The position numbers were made by a program, and so were the translations under genes. DNA of 64,000 bases. Source: Pelagicoccus sp. SDUM812005 (lineage in GTDB: Bacteria; Verrucomicrobiota; Verrucomicrobiia; Opitutales; Opitutaceae). The stretch is taken from NCBI RefSeq assembly GCF_031127875.1, contig NZ_JARXIA010000009.1:62001-126000 (forward strand), in the 5' to 3' direction. Below are positions 54,178 to 64,000 of this stretch, one piece after another. The notes under the pieces are model-generated. The model did not search any database. It saw only the letters and a program-made list of their open reading frames with translations, and was not told where the DNA came from. Position 1 is the stretch's first letter. Each line of letters begins with the position of its first letter.

Positions 54178-54807
54178 ATGGAAAACTTATCTTCTTCTGA
54201 ATTGGATTCTCCTTCGAAAACGCCTCTGTTTATCGCGATCGCGGCGGTGATCGTGGCCCTCGTGGCTTTGGGCATCGGTTGGATGGGACTTTCTCGGGCG
54301 GCTGAGCTTGAGAAGGAAATCGCTCGCCTCGAGGAGGCGTCGAGCCAGGACACGGGACTTGAGGATTCGGTGCGGGCGACGGCTGAGCGGGTGGAGAGCC
54401 TCTCGGGCAGCATGAACAATTTTTCCAAGAGCGTGAACGACGCGATCAAGGAGGTGCACTCGGACATGACCAAGGTGCGCAGCGATTTGCGCAAGGTGAC
54501 GATCGATGCCTTGACGGCCAAGAAGATGGTGGAGGAGCTGGAGGAAAAGGGCGTGAAGGTGGCTGTGGTGCCGTCTTCGTCGAGCAGTTCCTCCGCGGCG
54601 CCGGCTGCGTCTTCGTCGGCCCCGAAGACTCCGGACACCAAGCCGGGCACTTCGGGCGTCTACACGATCAAGAGCGGCGACACTTTGGGTAAGATCGCGG
54701 CGGCCTACAAGATCACCTTGAGCCAGCTGCAGGCGGCGAACCCGGGCATCGATCCGCGTCGCTTGCGGATCGGCCAGCAGGTGGCGATCCCTGCTCCGTC
54801 CAACTAA
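54178..54807 (+). CDS. Membrane-anchored LysM protein
   Basis: This is a 209-residue protein. The frame is open from 54106, but MENLSSSELDSPSKTPLF gives the better start, directly before the single membrane helix (residues ~17-40, LFIAIAAVIVALVALGIGWM). Then comes a coiled-coil region (~45-125), a low-complexity Ser/Ala/Pro linker with nine serines in a row or nearly so, and a C-terminal LysM domain (~162-206, YTIKSGDTLGKIAAAYKITL and RRLRIGQQVAIP). It should be anchored in the inner membrane with the LysM bound to peptidoglycan. The function is probably cell-envelope related. Confidence 0.88.
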   Translation: MENLSSSELDSPSKTPLFIAIAAVIVALVALGIGWMGLSRAAELEKEIARLEEASSQDTGLEDSVRATAERVESLSGSMNNFSKSVNDAIKEVHSDMTKVRSDLRKVTIDALTAKKMVEELEEKGVKVAVVPSSSSSSSAAPAASSSAPKTPDTKPGTSGVYTIKSGDTLGKIAAAYKITLSQLQAANPGIDPRRLRIGQQVAIPAPSN

Positions 54808-54840
54808 GTTGGGCTGGGTTGCGTTTTTTGTTGCTGAGCG

Positions 54841-55440
54841 ATGAGTTCGTCTGAGGCAGGGAAGGGCTCCGAGGGCGAGCTGGTGCACGCTTGGCAGCGC
54901 CTGGACGAGAAGGATTTGGTCAATTGCCCGATCTTCGACTTGGTTTCGCGCCGCCTGCGCCATCCGGTGCGGGGGACGGAGGGCGACTTCTACGTTCTGA
55001 AGACGCGGGACTGGGTGAACGTGATTCCGGTGACGCCTGACTTCCAGGTGGTGATGGTGCGGCAGTACCGTTTCGGCATCGAGGAGACGTCTTGGGAAAT
55101 CCCGGGCGGCATCATGGATGCGGGCGAGGATCCGGTGGTGGCGGCGGAGCGGGAGCTGCGCGAGGAAACGGGGTATGTGGCTGCGTCCTGCCGGGTGATC
55201 GGCAAGGTGGCGGCGAACCCGGCGATCCTGGACAATTTTTGCCATTTCGTTTGGGCCGAGGGCGTAACGCTCCTGGCCGAGGTGGCTTGGGACGAGCACG
55301 AGGAGATGGAGACGCGCCTGTTTCCGGTGGACGAGGTTTTCGCCATGGCCCACCGGGGCGAGATCAAGCACTCGCTGGTGGTGGCCGCTTTGTTCCAGTT
55401 CTATCCGGAGTGGCTGAAGATCCGGGCTCGGCGTCGCTAG
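54841..55440 (+). CDS. Nudix hydrolase (ADP-ribose pyrophosphatase-like)
   Basis: This is a 199-residue cytoplasmic Nudix hydrolase. The Nudix box GGIMDAGEDPVVAAERELRE with ETGYVA following is complete, including the REXXEE-type metal residues. The N-terminal strand pattern FDLVSRRLRHPVRGTEGDFY and VVMVRQYRFGIEETSWEIPG is that of ADP-ribose/nucleoside-diphosphate-sugar pyrophosphatases. It lies 33 bases after the LysM gene and may be co-transcribed. Its stop overlaps the stop of the convergent kinase gene, leaving no room for a terminator. Confidence 0.93.
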   Translation: MSSSEAGKGSEGELVHAWQRLDEKDLVNCPIFDLVSRRLRHPVRGTEGDFYVLKTRDWVNVIPVTPDFQVVMVRQYRFGIEETSWEIPGGIMDAGEDPVVAAERELREETGYVAASCRVIGKVAANPAILDNFCHFVWAEGVTLLAEVAWDEHEEMETRLFPVDEVFAMAHRGEIKHSLVVAALFQFYPEWLKIRARRR

Positions 55441-56621
55441 GACTGCGGCGCGCTTAGCTCTTGCGGGAGCGTGTCCTGGGCGGGGGTAGGGTGCTTGAGG
55501 GTGAGCTTGACGGTGGCGCCTCCTTGGGGGCGGTTGTAGGCTTCGGCGGTGCCGCCGTGCAGGTCCATGACGAGCTTGGCGAGGGCGAGGTTGAGGCCGA
55601 GGTTGTCGTCGCGGCCGAGGTCTTCGCGAATGAAGACGCGGAAGAGGTTGCGCAGGACGGCGTCGGGGAAGCCTCTTCCTTGGTCGGATATTTCGATGGA
55701 GAGGGTGTCGTGGGCGGCGTGGGTACGGATGGTGATCTGGCTTCCGTGGGGGGAGTGTTTGGAGGCGTTTTGCAGGATTTCGCCGACGCAGATCTTGAGG
55801 AGCTGGGAGTCGGCGAGGGTGCGGGTTTCGGGGCAGAACTGGTAGGTGACGCTTTGCTGCTTTCGCTCGAGCTCGGGGGCGAGCTGGTCGACGGCGGCTT
55901 GGATGAGCGCGACGATCTCGGTTTCTTGGAGGGCGAGGTTGTAGCGTTTGGCTTTGAGGCTGGTGATGCGTTCGGCGAGCAGGAGGAATTGCTCGAGGCG
56001 GTTGGCGGAGTCTTCGAGCACGTCGATGAGCTCCTTGTTCTTGGAGTTGGGGTCGTCCTGCTGGCTGTTGATCTTGATGAGCTGGGTGGCGCCTTTGAGC
56101 CCGTTGAGGGGGGTGCGCATCTCGTGGCTGATGATCTTGAGGAAGTCGTACTTGAGCTGGTCGCTCTCGCGCAGGGAGAGGTTGGCTTCTTCGAGGGCTT
56201 TGTTCTTCTCGGAGAGCTCGTCGTTGAGGGCGCGGTTGAGCTTGCGCAGGCCGTAGACGTCGAGGGCTTGCTCGATGGTCTGGGTAAGCTTTTCGGTATC
56301 CCAGGGCTTGCGGACGTACTTGAAGATGTTGGCGCGGTTGACGGCGCCTTGGATGGCGTCGATGTCGGAGTAGGCGGTGACGAGGATGCGGCAGGGGCCG
56401 GGGTTGATTTCGAAGACGCGCTCGAGGAATTCGACGCCGCTCATGCCGGGCATGCGTTGGTCGGAGAGGACGAGGTCGACGTCTTCGGCTTGGAACAGGC
56501 GCAGGCCTTCCTCGGCGCTGGCTGCGAGGAGGATGTTGTAGTCTCGCCGGAAGGTGATGCGGAAGGCATTGAGGTTTCCCGGCTCGTCGTCGACGTAGAG
56601 TATGGTGAATTTCTTATCCAT
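55437..56621 (-). CDS. Response regulator-histidine kinase hybrid
   Basis: This 394-residue cytoplasmic protein has the order receiver, coiled coil, kinase. The receiver (~5-120) has its phospho-acceptor at Asp54 (LVLSDQRMPGMSG) and the lysine in KYVRKPW. A coiled coil (~125-155) leads to HisKA with His166 in IISHEMRTPLNG and a HATPase domain with Asn285 in EILQNASKH and DQGRGFPDA. No sensor or membrane segment, so it is probably driven by phosphate transfer to its receiver from the upstream kinase. It overlaps the response-regulator gene by eight bases and is the third gene of the operon. Confidence 0.93.
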   Translation of the reverse strand: MDKKFTILYVDDEPGNLNAFRITFRRDYNILLAASAEEGLRLFQAEDVDLVLSDQRMPGMSGVEFLERVFEINPGPCRILVTAYSDIDAIQGAVNRANIFKYVRKPWDTEKLTQTIEQALDVYGLRKLNRALNDELSEKNKALEEANLSLRESDQLKYDFLKIISHEMRTPLNGLKGATQLIKINSQQDDPNSKNKELIDVLEDSANRLEQFLLLAERITSLKAKRYNLALQETEIVALIQAAVDQLAPELERKQQSVTYQFCPETRTLADSQLLKICVGEILQNASKHSPHGSQITIRTHAAHDTLSIEISDQGRGFPDAVLRNLFRVFIREDLGRDDNLGLNLALAKLVMDLHGGTAEAYNRPQGGATVKLTLKHPTPAQDTLPQELSAPQS

Positions 56622-57009
56622 GCCCGGCCTTGATGGCTTCGATGATGAGGGCTTTGAGGTCGTGTTCGTCCCAAGGCTTTGAGATGAACTTGTAGAGTTT
56701 GTAGTCTTCGAAGGCGAGGTCGATATCTTCTGGTTGGGCGTATCCGGATAGCATGACGCGGCTGGGCGGGGCTTCGGGGTAGAGCCTTTGGATTTCCTTG
56801 AGCAGCTCGATGCCGGACATGTCGGGCATCATCTGGTCGGTGATGAGGAGGTCGATTTCGCGGGTTTTGAGGGTTTCGACGGCTTCGACGGCGTTGTCGG
56901 CGAGCAGGATGTCGAACTCGCGGCGGAAGGTGCTCTTGAAGACGCGCAGGTTGGAGGGTTCGTCGTCGACGTAGAGGATGGTGTAGCGGTCGTTGGCGGT
57001 GGCGCTCAT
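56614..57009 (-). CDS. Single-domain response regulator
   Basis: This 131-residue CheY-like protein is made of a receiver only (Asp58 in LLITDQMMPDMSG, acidic pair in YVDDEPSN, lysine in YKFISKPWDEHD). The start was set at MSATANDRY; a long open frame upstream in the same frame is a shadow of the kinase gene. It lies 20 bases after the PAS kinase and overlaps the hybrid kinase. Its receiver is similar to that of the hybrid (ILYVDDEPSNLRVF versus ILYVDDEPGNLNAF), so one likely arose from the other. Confidence 0.9.
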   Translation of the reverse strand: MSATANDRYTILYVDDEPSNLRVFKSTFRREFDILLADNAVEAVETLKTREIDLLITDQMMPDMSGIELLKEIQRLYPEAPPSRVMLSGYAQPEDIDLAFEDYKLYKFISKPWDEHDLKALIIEAIKAGHG

Positions 57010-57029
57010 GTTGGTTGGAGGGAAGGCGG

Positions 57030-58796
57030 CTAGCGTTGGGCGGGAGGGGGGCCGTCTTGGGTGATCGGGAGTTGGAGGGTGAAGGTGCTGCCGCGTCCGG
57101 GGGCGGTCTCGAGGTGGAGGCTGCCGCGGTGGTCTTGCACGATGGAGTAGGTAATGGCGAGCCCGAGCCCGGTTCCTTTTCCGATGCTTTTTGTGGTGAA
57201 AAAGGGATCGTAGATCTTGTCGCGCACTTCTTCGCTCATGCCGATGCCGTCGTCGGCGAAGCTGAGGGAGACGGATCCGTCGGCGGCGCGGGTGGTGATC
57301 TGGATGGTGCCGTCGCCGCCGCGGGCGTCGATGGCGTCGATGGCGTTGCCGAGGATGTTCATGAAGGCTTGGTTGAGCTTGCCGGGGAAGCAGAGGATGG
57401 GGGGCAGCTGGGGGTCGAAGTCGCGCACGATTTTGATGTGGGGCTTGCACTTGCTCTTGAGCAGGACGAGCACGCTTTCGATGTCTTCGTGGAGGTGGGC
57501 GCGGTGCCAGTCTTCCTTGCCGAGGCGGGAGAACTTGCTGAGGCCGGCCACGATTTCGGTGATGCGGGTGGCGCCGAGCTTGATGTCCTTGAGGGTTTCT
57601 TCGAGGGCTTCGAAGGCTTGCTCGAAGTCGACGGCTTGGCAGGTCTCCTGGAGTTGAGCGATGGCGGCGGCGGGGTCGCTGGCTTGAGGCAGCTTGCGGA
57701 CTTGCTCGACGACGGCTTTCACGTCGGCGAAGTCCTTGCTCATGCTGTTGACGCCGGCGTAGACGAAGTTGATGGGGTTGTTGATCTCGTGGGCGATGCC
57801 GGCGGTGAGGATGCCGAGGGAGGCCATCTTTTCGGATTGCACGAGCTGGGCTTGGGTTTGCTGGAGGAGGGCGAGGGTTTCGCTGAGCTCTTGCTTTTGC
57901 TGGGTGAGCAGGGCGTTGCGTTCGGCGAGCTCGTCGTGGGCTTTGCGCAGCTCCGTGACGTCGCGGCTGATGCCGACCATGCCGATGGGCTCGTTGGTCT
58001 GGGGGTCGAGGATGGGGGTCTTGGTGCTTTTGATGGTGAGCCGGTTTCCTGCGGCGTCCCAGTCTTCCTCTTCCTTGGTGATGCTGGCCTTGCTCTTGAA
58101 CATGGCGGCCTCGTCGTCGAAGCGGCTTTGGGCGGCTTCGGGGCTGAAGTAGTCGAAGTCGGATTTGCCGATGACTTCTTCGATGCTTCGGGCGTGGCGG
58201 CGGCGGTAGAAGGCTTTGTTGCCGTTGAGGTAGCGGCTTTGGGTGTCCTTGAAGTAGATGGAGTCGGGGATGTGGTCGATGACGGTTTGCAGCTGCTCGC
58301 GTTCGATGTCGATGAGGCGTTGCTGCTGGAGGGTTTCGCTGAGGTCGCGCCCGATGCCGGCGAGGGCTACGATTTGCCCGTGGGCGTCGCGGATGGGCTT
58401 TTTGCTTACGAGGTAGGTGAAGGAGGCGCCTTGGGGATCGACGCCTTGTTCCAGTTTGGCGGGGAGGGGCTGGCCGGTTTCGAAGAGGCGGCGCTCTTCC
58501 TGGTGGTGGGCTTCGGCTTGCTTGCGGGGGAGGTAGTCGAGCTCGGTCTTGCCGACGAGCTTCGCGGGGGAGCTTTCGCCGAGGAGCTGGGCGGCGGCTT
58601 GGTTGGCGGCGATGAAGCGGTGCTCGCGGTCCTTGAGGTAGACGACATCGGGGATGTTGTCTATGAGGCTTCGCAAGAGGGAGGGTTCGCTGTTGGCGGC
58701 TCCTGGGATGGGCATGTTCTGGGTTGTTGGGAAGGTGGGCGCTGGGAGTGGGCTCGCGGGCTTGACCAAGCTTAGCGGGAATGGATGTTCCTGCAA
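57030..58796 (-). CDS. PAS-domain sensor histidine kinase
   Basis: This 588-residue protein has no membrane segment. PAS 1 (~40-155, NIPDVVYLKDREHRFIAANQ), PAS 2 (~168-285, HIPDSIYFKDTQSRYLNGNK) and a coiled coil (~285-325) precede HisKA with His336 in GIAHEINNPINF and a HATPase domain ending near residue 580 (SFADDGIGMSEEV, GKGTGLGLAITYSIVQDH). It belongs to the NtrB-like HEINNP group. It is the first gene of a three-gene signalling operon (kinase, response regulator, regulator-kinase hybrid). The signal is unknown; cytoplasmic PAS domains suggest a redox or small-molecule cue. Confidence 0.93.
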   Translation of the reverse strand: MQEHPFPLSLVKPASPLPAPTFPTTQNMPIPGAANSEPSLLRSLIDNIPDVVYLKDREHRFIAANQAAAQLLGESSPAKLVGKTELDYLPRKQAEAHHQEERRLFETGQPLPAKLEQGVDPQGASFTYLVSKKPIRDAHGQIVALAGIGRDLSETLQQQRLIDIEREQLQTVIDHIPDSIYFKDTQSRYLNGNKAFYRRRHARSIEEVIGKSDFDYFSPEAAQSRFDDEAAMFKSKASITKEEEDWDAAGNRLTIKSTKTPILDPQTNEPIGMVGISRDVTELRKAHDELAERNALLTQQKQELSETLALLQQTQAQLVQSEKMASLGILTAGIAHEINNPINFVYAGVNSMSKDFADVKAVVEQVRKLPQASDPAAAIAQLQETCQAVDFEQAFEALEETLKDIKLGATRITEIVAGLSKFSRLGKEDWHRAHLHEDIESVLVLLKSKCKPHIKIVRDFDPQLPPILCFPGKLNQAFMNILGNAIDAIDARGGDGTIQITTRAADGSVSLSFADDGIGMSEEVRDKIYDPFFTTKSIGKGTGLGLAITYSIVQDHRGSLHLETAPGRGSTFTLQLPITQDGPPPAQR

Positions 58797-59035
58797 GGTC
58801 GAAGCTCATCTTGGGCGGGAGGGCAAGCGAGAGGCTCGTTGGGCTTGGGAAGGCCCGACGCTAGCAGGAACGCTAATACATGGGATGGCATATGCTTATC
58901 TTTGTAGGGGTGAAGGATTTATATCTGATTCCTAATTGACCCATTAAAGATCGGACATTACTCGTTTCGGCCTTCGCTAAGGGCGGTCCGTGCTCGGATT
59001 GTTCAGCTGCGGAGAAATGACTTGTTTGTTTACCG

Positions 59036-59809
59036 ATGAATATTCTCAACGCCCTCTTCAAAACCTCGCTGGGCAAGAAAGTGATCATGGCGATCACTGG
59101 CTTGGTCCTTGTCGGGTTCGTCATTGGCCACTTGGTCGGCAATTTGCAGATTTTTTCTCCGCCGGAGAAGATTAATGCCTATGCGCACTTGTTGCAGTCC
59201 TTGGGGCCGGTCCTGTGGGTGATCCGGGCGTTCCTGCTTTTGATGGTCGGCTTGCATATCTGGTCTGCGATCGCGCTTGTTCTGGAGAACAAGGCCGCTC
59301 GTGGGGCCAAGGGGTACGCGAACCAGAAGACGCTGCGGGCTTCCTTCGCTTCGCGCACGATGAAGTGGAGCGGCTTGATCGTCCTGGCCTTCATTATCTA
59401 CCACATCCTGCACTTCACCACGAAGCAGGCTTACGGGCCGGAGCTGTTTATGGTGAACTTGGACGGGGAGATGGTGCCGGACGTGCACACCATGATGGTG
59501 CTCGGCTTCCAGGATCCCTTGGTATCGATCTTCTACTTGGTAGCGATCGGTTTGCTCACGCTGCACCTGAGCCACGGCCTTTCTAGCATGTTCCAGTCGC
59601 TCGGTCTTCGCACGCGGGCTTGGGCCGGCTGCTTGAACAAGGTATCGCTCGCGGTGTGCATCCTCTACTTCCTCGGCAACGCGGCCATCGTGGGCGCGTG
59701 CTTCTCTGGCTTCGTGAAGGTCCAGAACGAGAACTTCCAGGCGAGCTCGGGCGAGCTCTGCACGCCGAACTGCCAAGTTTGCGAAACTCGACTCGCTTCC
59801 AACAACTAG
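59036..59809 (+). CDS. sdhC: Succinate dehydrogenase cytochrome b subunit
   Basis: This 257-residue inner-membrane di-haem cytochrome b has the b558 type of SdhC, with five helices. Seen are [20 protein letters not shown] with a haem-ligand histidine, [55 protein letters not shown] and [20 protein letters not shown]. It anchors SdhA and SdhB and passes electrons to quinone. It is the first gene of sdhCAB, 11 bases before sdhA. The five-helix single-anchor form is typical of the Bacteroidetes/Verrucomicrobia and epsilon-type complexes. Confidence 0.93.
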   Translation: MNILNALFKTSLGKKVIMAITGLVLVGFVIGHLVGNLQIFSPPEKINAYAHLLQSLGPVLWVIRAFLLLMVGLHIWSAIALVLENKAARGAKGYANQKTLRASFASRTMKWSGLIVLAFIIYHILHFTTKQAYGPELFMVNLDGEMVPDVHTMMVLGFQDPLVSIFYLVAIGLLTLHLSHGLSSMFQSLGLRTRAWAGCLNKVSLAVCILYFLGNAAIVGACFSGFVKVQNENFQASSGELCTPNCQVCETRLASNN

Positions 59810-59820
59810 ATTTCCCTCCG

Positions 59821-61737
<1,917 letters not shown>

Positions 61738-61766
61738 GCCAGCCAACAATAGAAGGAATTATTACC

Positions 61767-62531
61767 ATGAACGTTAAACTACGCGTCTGGCGTCAGAAGA
61801 ATAGCGAAACAGAAGGTCGCTTCGAAAACTACGAAGCCAAGAACCTCAATCCCAACATGTCCTTCTTGGAGATGATGGATGTGGTGAACGAAGACCTCAC
61901 CGATGCGGGCGAAGAGCCGATCGCATTTGCCCATGACTGTCGTGAAGGGATTTGCGGAACCTGTTCCTGCATGATCGACGGCAAGCCTCATGGTCCGGAG
62001 CACGGGGTGGCGACTTGCCAAACCTACATGCGCAGCTTCAAGGACGGAGACACCATCACGGTCGAGCCTTTCCGGGCGACTGCTTTTCCGATCGTGAAGG
62101 ATCTGGTGACCGACCGAGCGGCTTTCGACAAGATCCAGCAAGCCGGCGGATTCATTACGGTACGCACAGGAGCGGCTCCCGACGCGAACTCGATCCCTAT
62201 CGGCAAGGAGATCGCGGACCTCGCCATGGACGCGGCGGCTTGTATCGGCTGCGGCGCGTGCGTGGCTGCGTGTAAGAACGCGTCGGCGATGCTCTTCGTA
62301 TCCGCGAAAGCAGGACAGCTCAACTTGCTCCCGCAGGGCCAGCCAGAAAAGGACCGACGCGTCTTGAGCATGGTTGCGGCCATGGACGAGGCAGGCTTCG
62401 GCAACTGCACCAACCAGTACGAGTGTTCGGCGGCGTGCCCGAAGATGATCTCGGAAGAGTTCATCTCCAAGCTCAACCGCGATTTCGTGGGAGCGACGGT
62501 GCGCAACGCGGTGAAGGCCAAGGCGCTCTAG
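61767..62531 (+). CDS. sdhB: Succinate dehydrogenase iron-sulfur subunit
   Basis: This is a 254-residue subunit. The 2Fe-2S ligands are in [15 protein letters not shown] and GVATCQTYM; the C-terminal clusters are in [15 protein letters not shown] and [15 protein letters not shown]. It transfers electrons from SdhA to SdhC. The ATG has AGAAGGA nine bases upstream, a good ribosome-binding site. Third gene of the operon, followed by a strong terminator. Confidence 0.96.
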   Translation: MNVKLRVWRQKNSETEGRFENYEAKNLNPNMSFLEMMDVVNEDLTDAGEEPIAFAHDCREGICGTCSCMIDGKPHGPEHGVATCQTYMRSFKDGDTITVEPFRATAFPIVKDLVTDRAAFDKIQQAGGFITVRTGAAPDANSIPIGKEIADLAMDAAACIGCGACVAACKNASAMLFVSAKAGQLNLLPQGQPEKDRRVLSMVAAMDEAGFGNCTNQYECSAACPKMISEEFISKLNRDFVGATVRNAVKAKAL

Positions 62532-62558
62532 GGCGGGGTGCTGTTATTCTATTTTCCA

Positions 62559-62590
62559 AGACCGCGGCTTTCGGGCCGCGGTCTTTTTTT
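62559..62590 (+). terminator. Terminator of sdhCAB
   Basis: Perfect stem AAGACCGCGGC / GCCGCGGTCTT (partly closed by the loop TTTCGG), followed by a run of seven T. Confidence 0.9.
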
Positions 62591-62685
62591 GCGTTTGCCA
62601 GCCGGAGCTGGGGAGTTTGCTGAAAAAGGGAAGGGCAAGGGAGCGTTTCGGTGTATGGCTTTTTTGGACACCTGTTTTTATCGTT

Positions 62686-63126
62686 ATGAAGCAATTCCCC
62701 TGGATCCCAGTTGCGGCGCTTGGCGCTTTCTTCGCTTTCGGTTTGGCGCTTTCCGCTTGCAGTACGACGGGCTCTTCTTCGGGGCTGGGAAGCGAGGTCG
62801 CGGAGCCGGTGGAGATTTACAAGGGGATGGAGGCTGCGGACTTGTGGGCCGCGTTGGGCAAGCCCTATGAGGTGCGGCCGACCACGCCGCCGGTCGAAGG
62901 CAGCGAAATCTGGGTGTACCGGAAGGTAAGCGAGAACGTTTCCTTGGTGGTGACCGGTACGGTGGAAACGCCGGGCATGGAGGTGGGCGGCGTCCAGATG
63001 ACGATCACGGACAACGTTTATACGCCGGCTACTACGCGTCGCGTGGAGGAGACCTTGTTCCTCATGGTCGATGGCGTGATGACCGCGTGGAAGGTGGCTC
63101 GCGAAGGTTCGGAGCGCCTGAATTAG
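62686..63126 (+). CDS. Small outer-membrane-type lipoprotein, unknown
   Basis: This 146-residue protein begins MKQFPWIPVAALGAFFAFG and continues to a lipobox LALSAC with Cys at ~26, so it is a lipoprotein. The frame is open from 62617, but that start has no signal peptide. The mature part is a compact beta-rich domain (EIYKGMEAADLWAALGKPYE, SEIWVYRKVSENVSLV, MTITDNVYTPATTRRVEET), reminiscent of SmpA/OmlA-like (BamE-type) folds where a small lipoprotein binds an envelope machine. That resemblance is only by eye. It lies after the sdh terminator and is probably transcribed alone. Confidence 0.75.
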   Translation: MKQFPWIPVAALGAFFAFGLALSACSTTGSSSGLGSEVAEPVEIYKGMEAADLWAALGKPYEVRPTTPPVEGSEIWVYRKVSENVSLVVTGTVETPGMEVGGVQMTITDNVYTPATTRRVEETLFLMVDGVMTAWKVAREGSERLN

Positions 63127-63159
63127 CTCGCTATCGCTGGCGGTGGGCCAGCTTGGTTT

Positions 63160-63423
63160 CTAGAAGAGCTCGAGCGCTTCGGCGCTTTCGTAGGCGATCC
63201 ATCCGCAGGCGAGCAGGAAGCTCCAGATGGCTAGGAGGGCTACGGCCCGCTTGAAGCGCTTGGTCTTGTCGTGGCGATCGAGGGCGCGTTTGCGGAATCC
63301 GCTTTGCTGTAGGAAGCTGACGAATTGCACGTTCTTTACGCCATCTCTGGAATCGCTCCGCCTAAGCATTTGATCCTCCCGGATGGGGGATCGTCTCAGT
63401 CGTGACTTTAGATAGGTTAGCAT
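63160..63423 (-). CDS. Small single-helix membrane protein, unknown
   Basis: This 87-residue frame has a C-terminal membrane helix (RAVALLAIWSFLLACGWIAY) after a basic N-terminal part. An internal ATG at 63369 (MLRRSDSRDGVKNV) could be the real start. No known family recognised. It is convergent with the lipoprotein gene and divergent from gpsA. Coding is likely but not certain. Confidence 0.5.
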   Translation of the reverse strand: MLTYLKSRLRRSPIREDQMLRRSDSRDGVKNVQFVSFLQQSGFRKRALDRHDKTKRFKRAVALLAIWSFLLACGWIAYESAEALELF

Positions 63424-63607
63424 TTAAGAAGTATTTGAAATCCGCCTTATCATGAAAGACGGCTTTTGTGAATAAGCGTTCAGTGCAAAGTCCAATTTAA
63501 GCGCTTATACACAAGGAATTTGGCAGTTTTGCGGAAATCTTTTACCGGCGAGATCGCTCTAACTCGCTATTGCTATCAAAGGGGGCGGCCTTAGAACCGG
63601 ATCCTGT

Positions 63608-64000
63608 ATGAGCGAACCCCTGAAAATTACGGTCTGCGGCGCTGGCGCCTGGGGCACTTCCGTGGCTCTCCATTGCGAACGCCAAGGGCTTCCGACCACC
63701 TTGATGGCGCGTCGCCCCGAGCAGGCGGCGGCGATGGAGGCGGAGCGCGAGAACAAGGACTATCTGCCCGGCTACGCGTTCGGGGCGAGCCTACGGGTGA
63801 CTGCCGACCTGGCCACGGCTTTGCGGGGCGCGGACGTGGTCTTCCTTGGGGCTCCGTCCTATGCCTTGCGGGCATGGTGCCAGCAGATTGCGGCTTTGGA
63901 GGAAGGCGTGTTGAAGCAGGGGGCGCTCTTCGTGAGCCTGGCGAAGGGCTTGGAGTTGGAGACGCGCCAGACGCCTTGCGGAATCGTGAAGGAGGAGCTC
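63608..64000 (+). CDS. gpsA: NAD(P)-dependent glycerol-3-phosphate dehydrogenase (partial)
   Basis: The first 131 residues are inside the window. The Rossmann motif ITVCGAGAWGTSVALHCERQ, the segment LMARRPEQAAAMEAERENKD with YLPGYAFG, and LFVSLAKGLELETRQT are the hallmarks of GpsA, which reduces dihydroxyacetone phosphate to glycerol-3-phosphate for phospholipid synthesis. It is complete at the 5' end and cut by the window end. Confidence 0.93.
   Translation, partial: MSEPLKITVCGAGAWGTSVALHCERQGLPTTLMARRPEQAAAMEAERENKDYLPGYAFGASLRVTADLATALRGADVVFLGAPSYALRAWCQQIAALEEGVLKQGALFVSLAKGLELETRQTPCGIVKEEL

Noticed and set aside
55461-58775. Long plus-strand frames opposite the kinase genes (390 and 586 codons)
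   Set aside because: Gly/Val/Glu-rich translations without any motif, antisense to well-supported kinases; shadows of GC-rich codon usage.
56614-58809. A 731-codon open frame on the minus strand
   Set aside because: Only its last 131 codons (response regulator) are real. The rest is Arg/Pro/His-rich and lies out of frame inside the PAS kinase gene, an effect of high GC.

Overview
The window looks like a chromosome segment of a marine-type Verrucomicrobium of class Opitutae (Pelagicoccus/Puniceicoccaceae-like). The support is: moderately GC-rich DNA (by eye about 55-58 %), TonB-dependent receptors that begin after the signal peptide with the Opitutae-style FELSPFVVST segment and have no SusD partner, a VPDSG-type C-terminal sorting signal, many S1 sulfatases, and a Bacteroidetes-type SdhCAB operon. 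The genus is inference.

Layout. 1-2850 (minus): two overlapping ABC exporter half-transporters; the complete one has a degenerate catalytic glutamate. 2902-16658: a sugar catabolism block with a ChbG/YdjC deacetylase, two Gfo/Idh/MocA oxidoreductases, ThuA, an AraC regulator, a TIM-barrel isomerase, an MFS/GPH transporter with a ~395-residue insert, GH130, an esterase and a GH78-like rhamnosidase. 16817-25246: a 2599-residue secreted protein with two clan GH-A-like catalytic domains and a C-terminal dockerin, followed at once by a small cohesin-like protein with a VPDSS sorting tail. 25345-28911: an exported FAD oxidoreductase and a sulfatase.

28934-52934 is a polysaccharide utilisation locus: GH2 beta-glucuronidase, SSS symporter and sulfatase in one operon divergent from a LacI regulator; two tandem paralogous TonB receptors; sulfatase plus GH105; a third sulfatase; GH28; a GH36-like alpha-galactosidase; and a PL1-type lyase. 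A short palindrome-like site (TTGTA/TTTA, then CGC or GCG, then TAAA/TACAA) occurs eight times, in the upstream regions of the LacI/GH2 pair, both receptors, both divergent sulfatase operons, GH28/alpha-galactosidase and the lyase. This suggests one LacI-controlled regulon for a sulfated, uronic-acid-containing (pectin- or ulvan-like) glycan. A low-GC patch at about 45.7-47.6 kb inside this locus holds a small membrane protein and an HNH nuclease split by a -1 frameshift at an A8 run.

53250-54000: a tRNA-Pro(TGG) whose 3' end and terminator are repeated four times in tandem. 54178-64000 is core genome: LysM protein, Nudix hydrolase, a three-gene histidine-kinase/response-regulator operon, sdhCAB, a lipoprotein, a small membrane protein and the start of gpsA.

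No searches were run. Family calls rest on motifs read from the translations, and site counts were made by eye.
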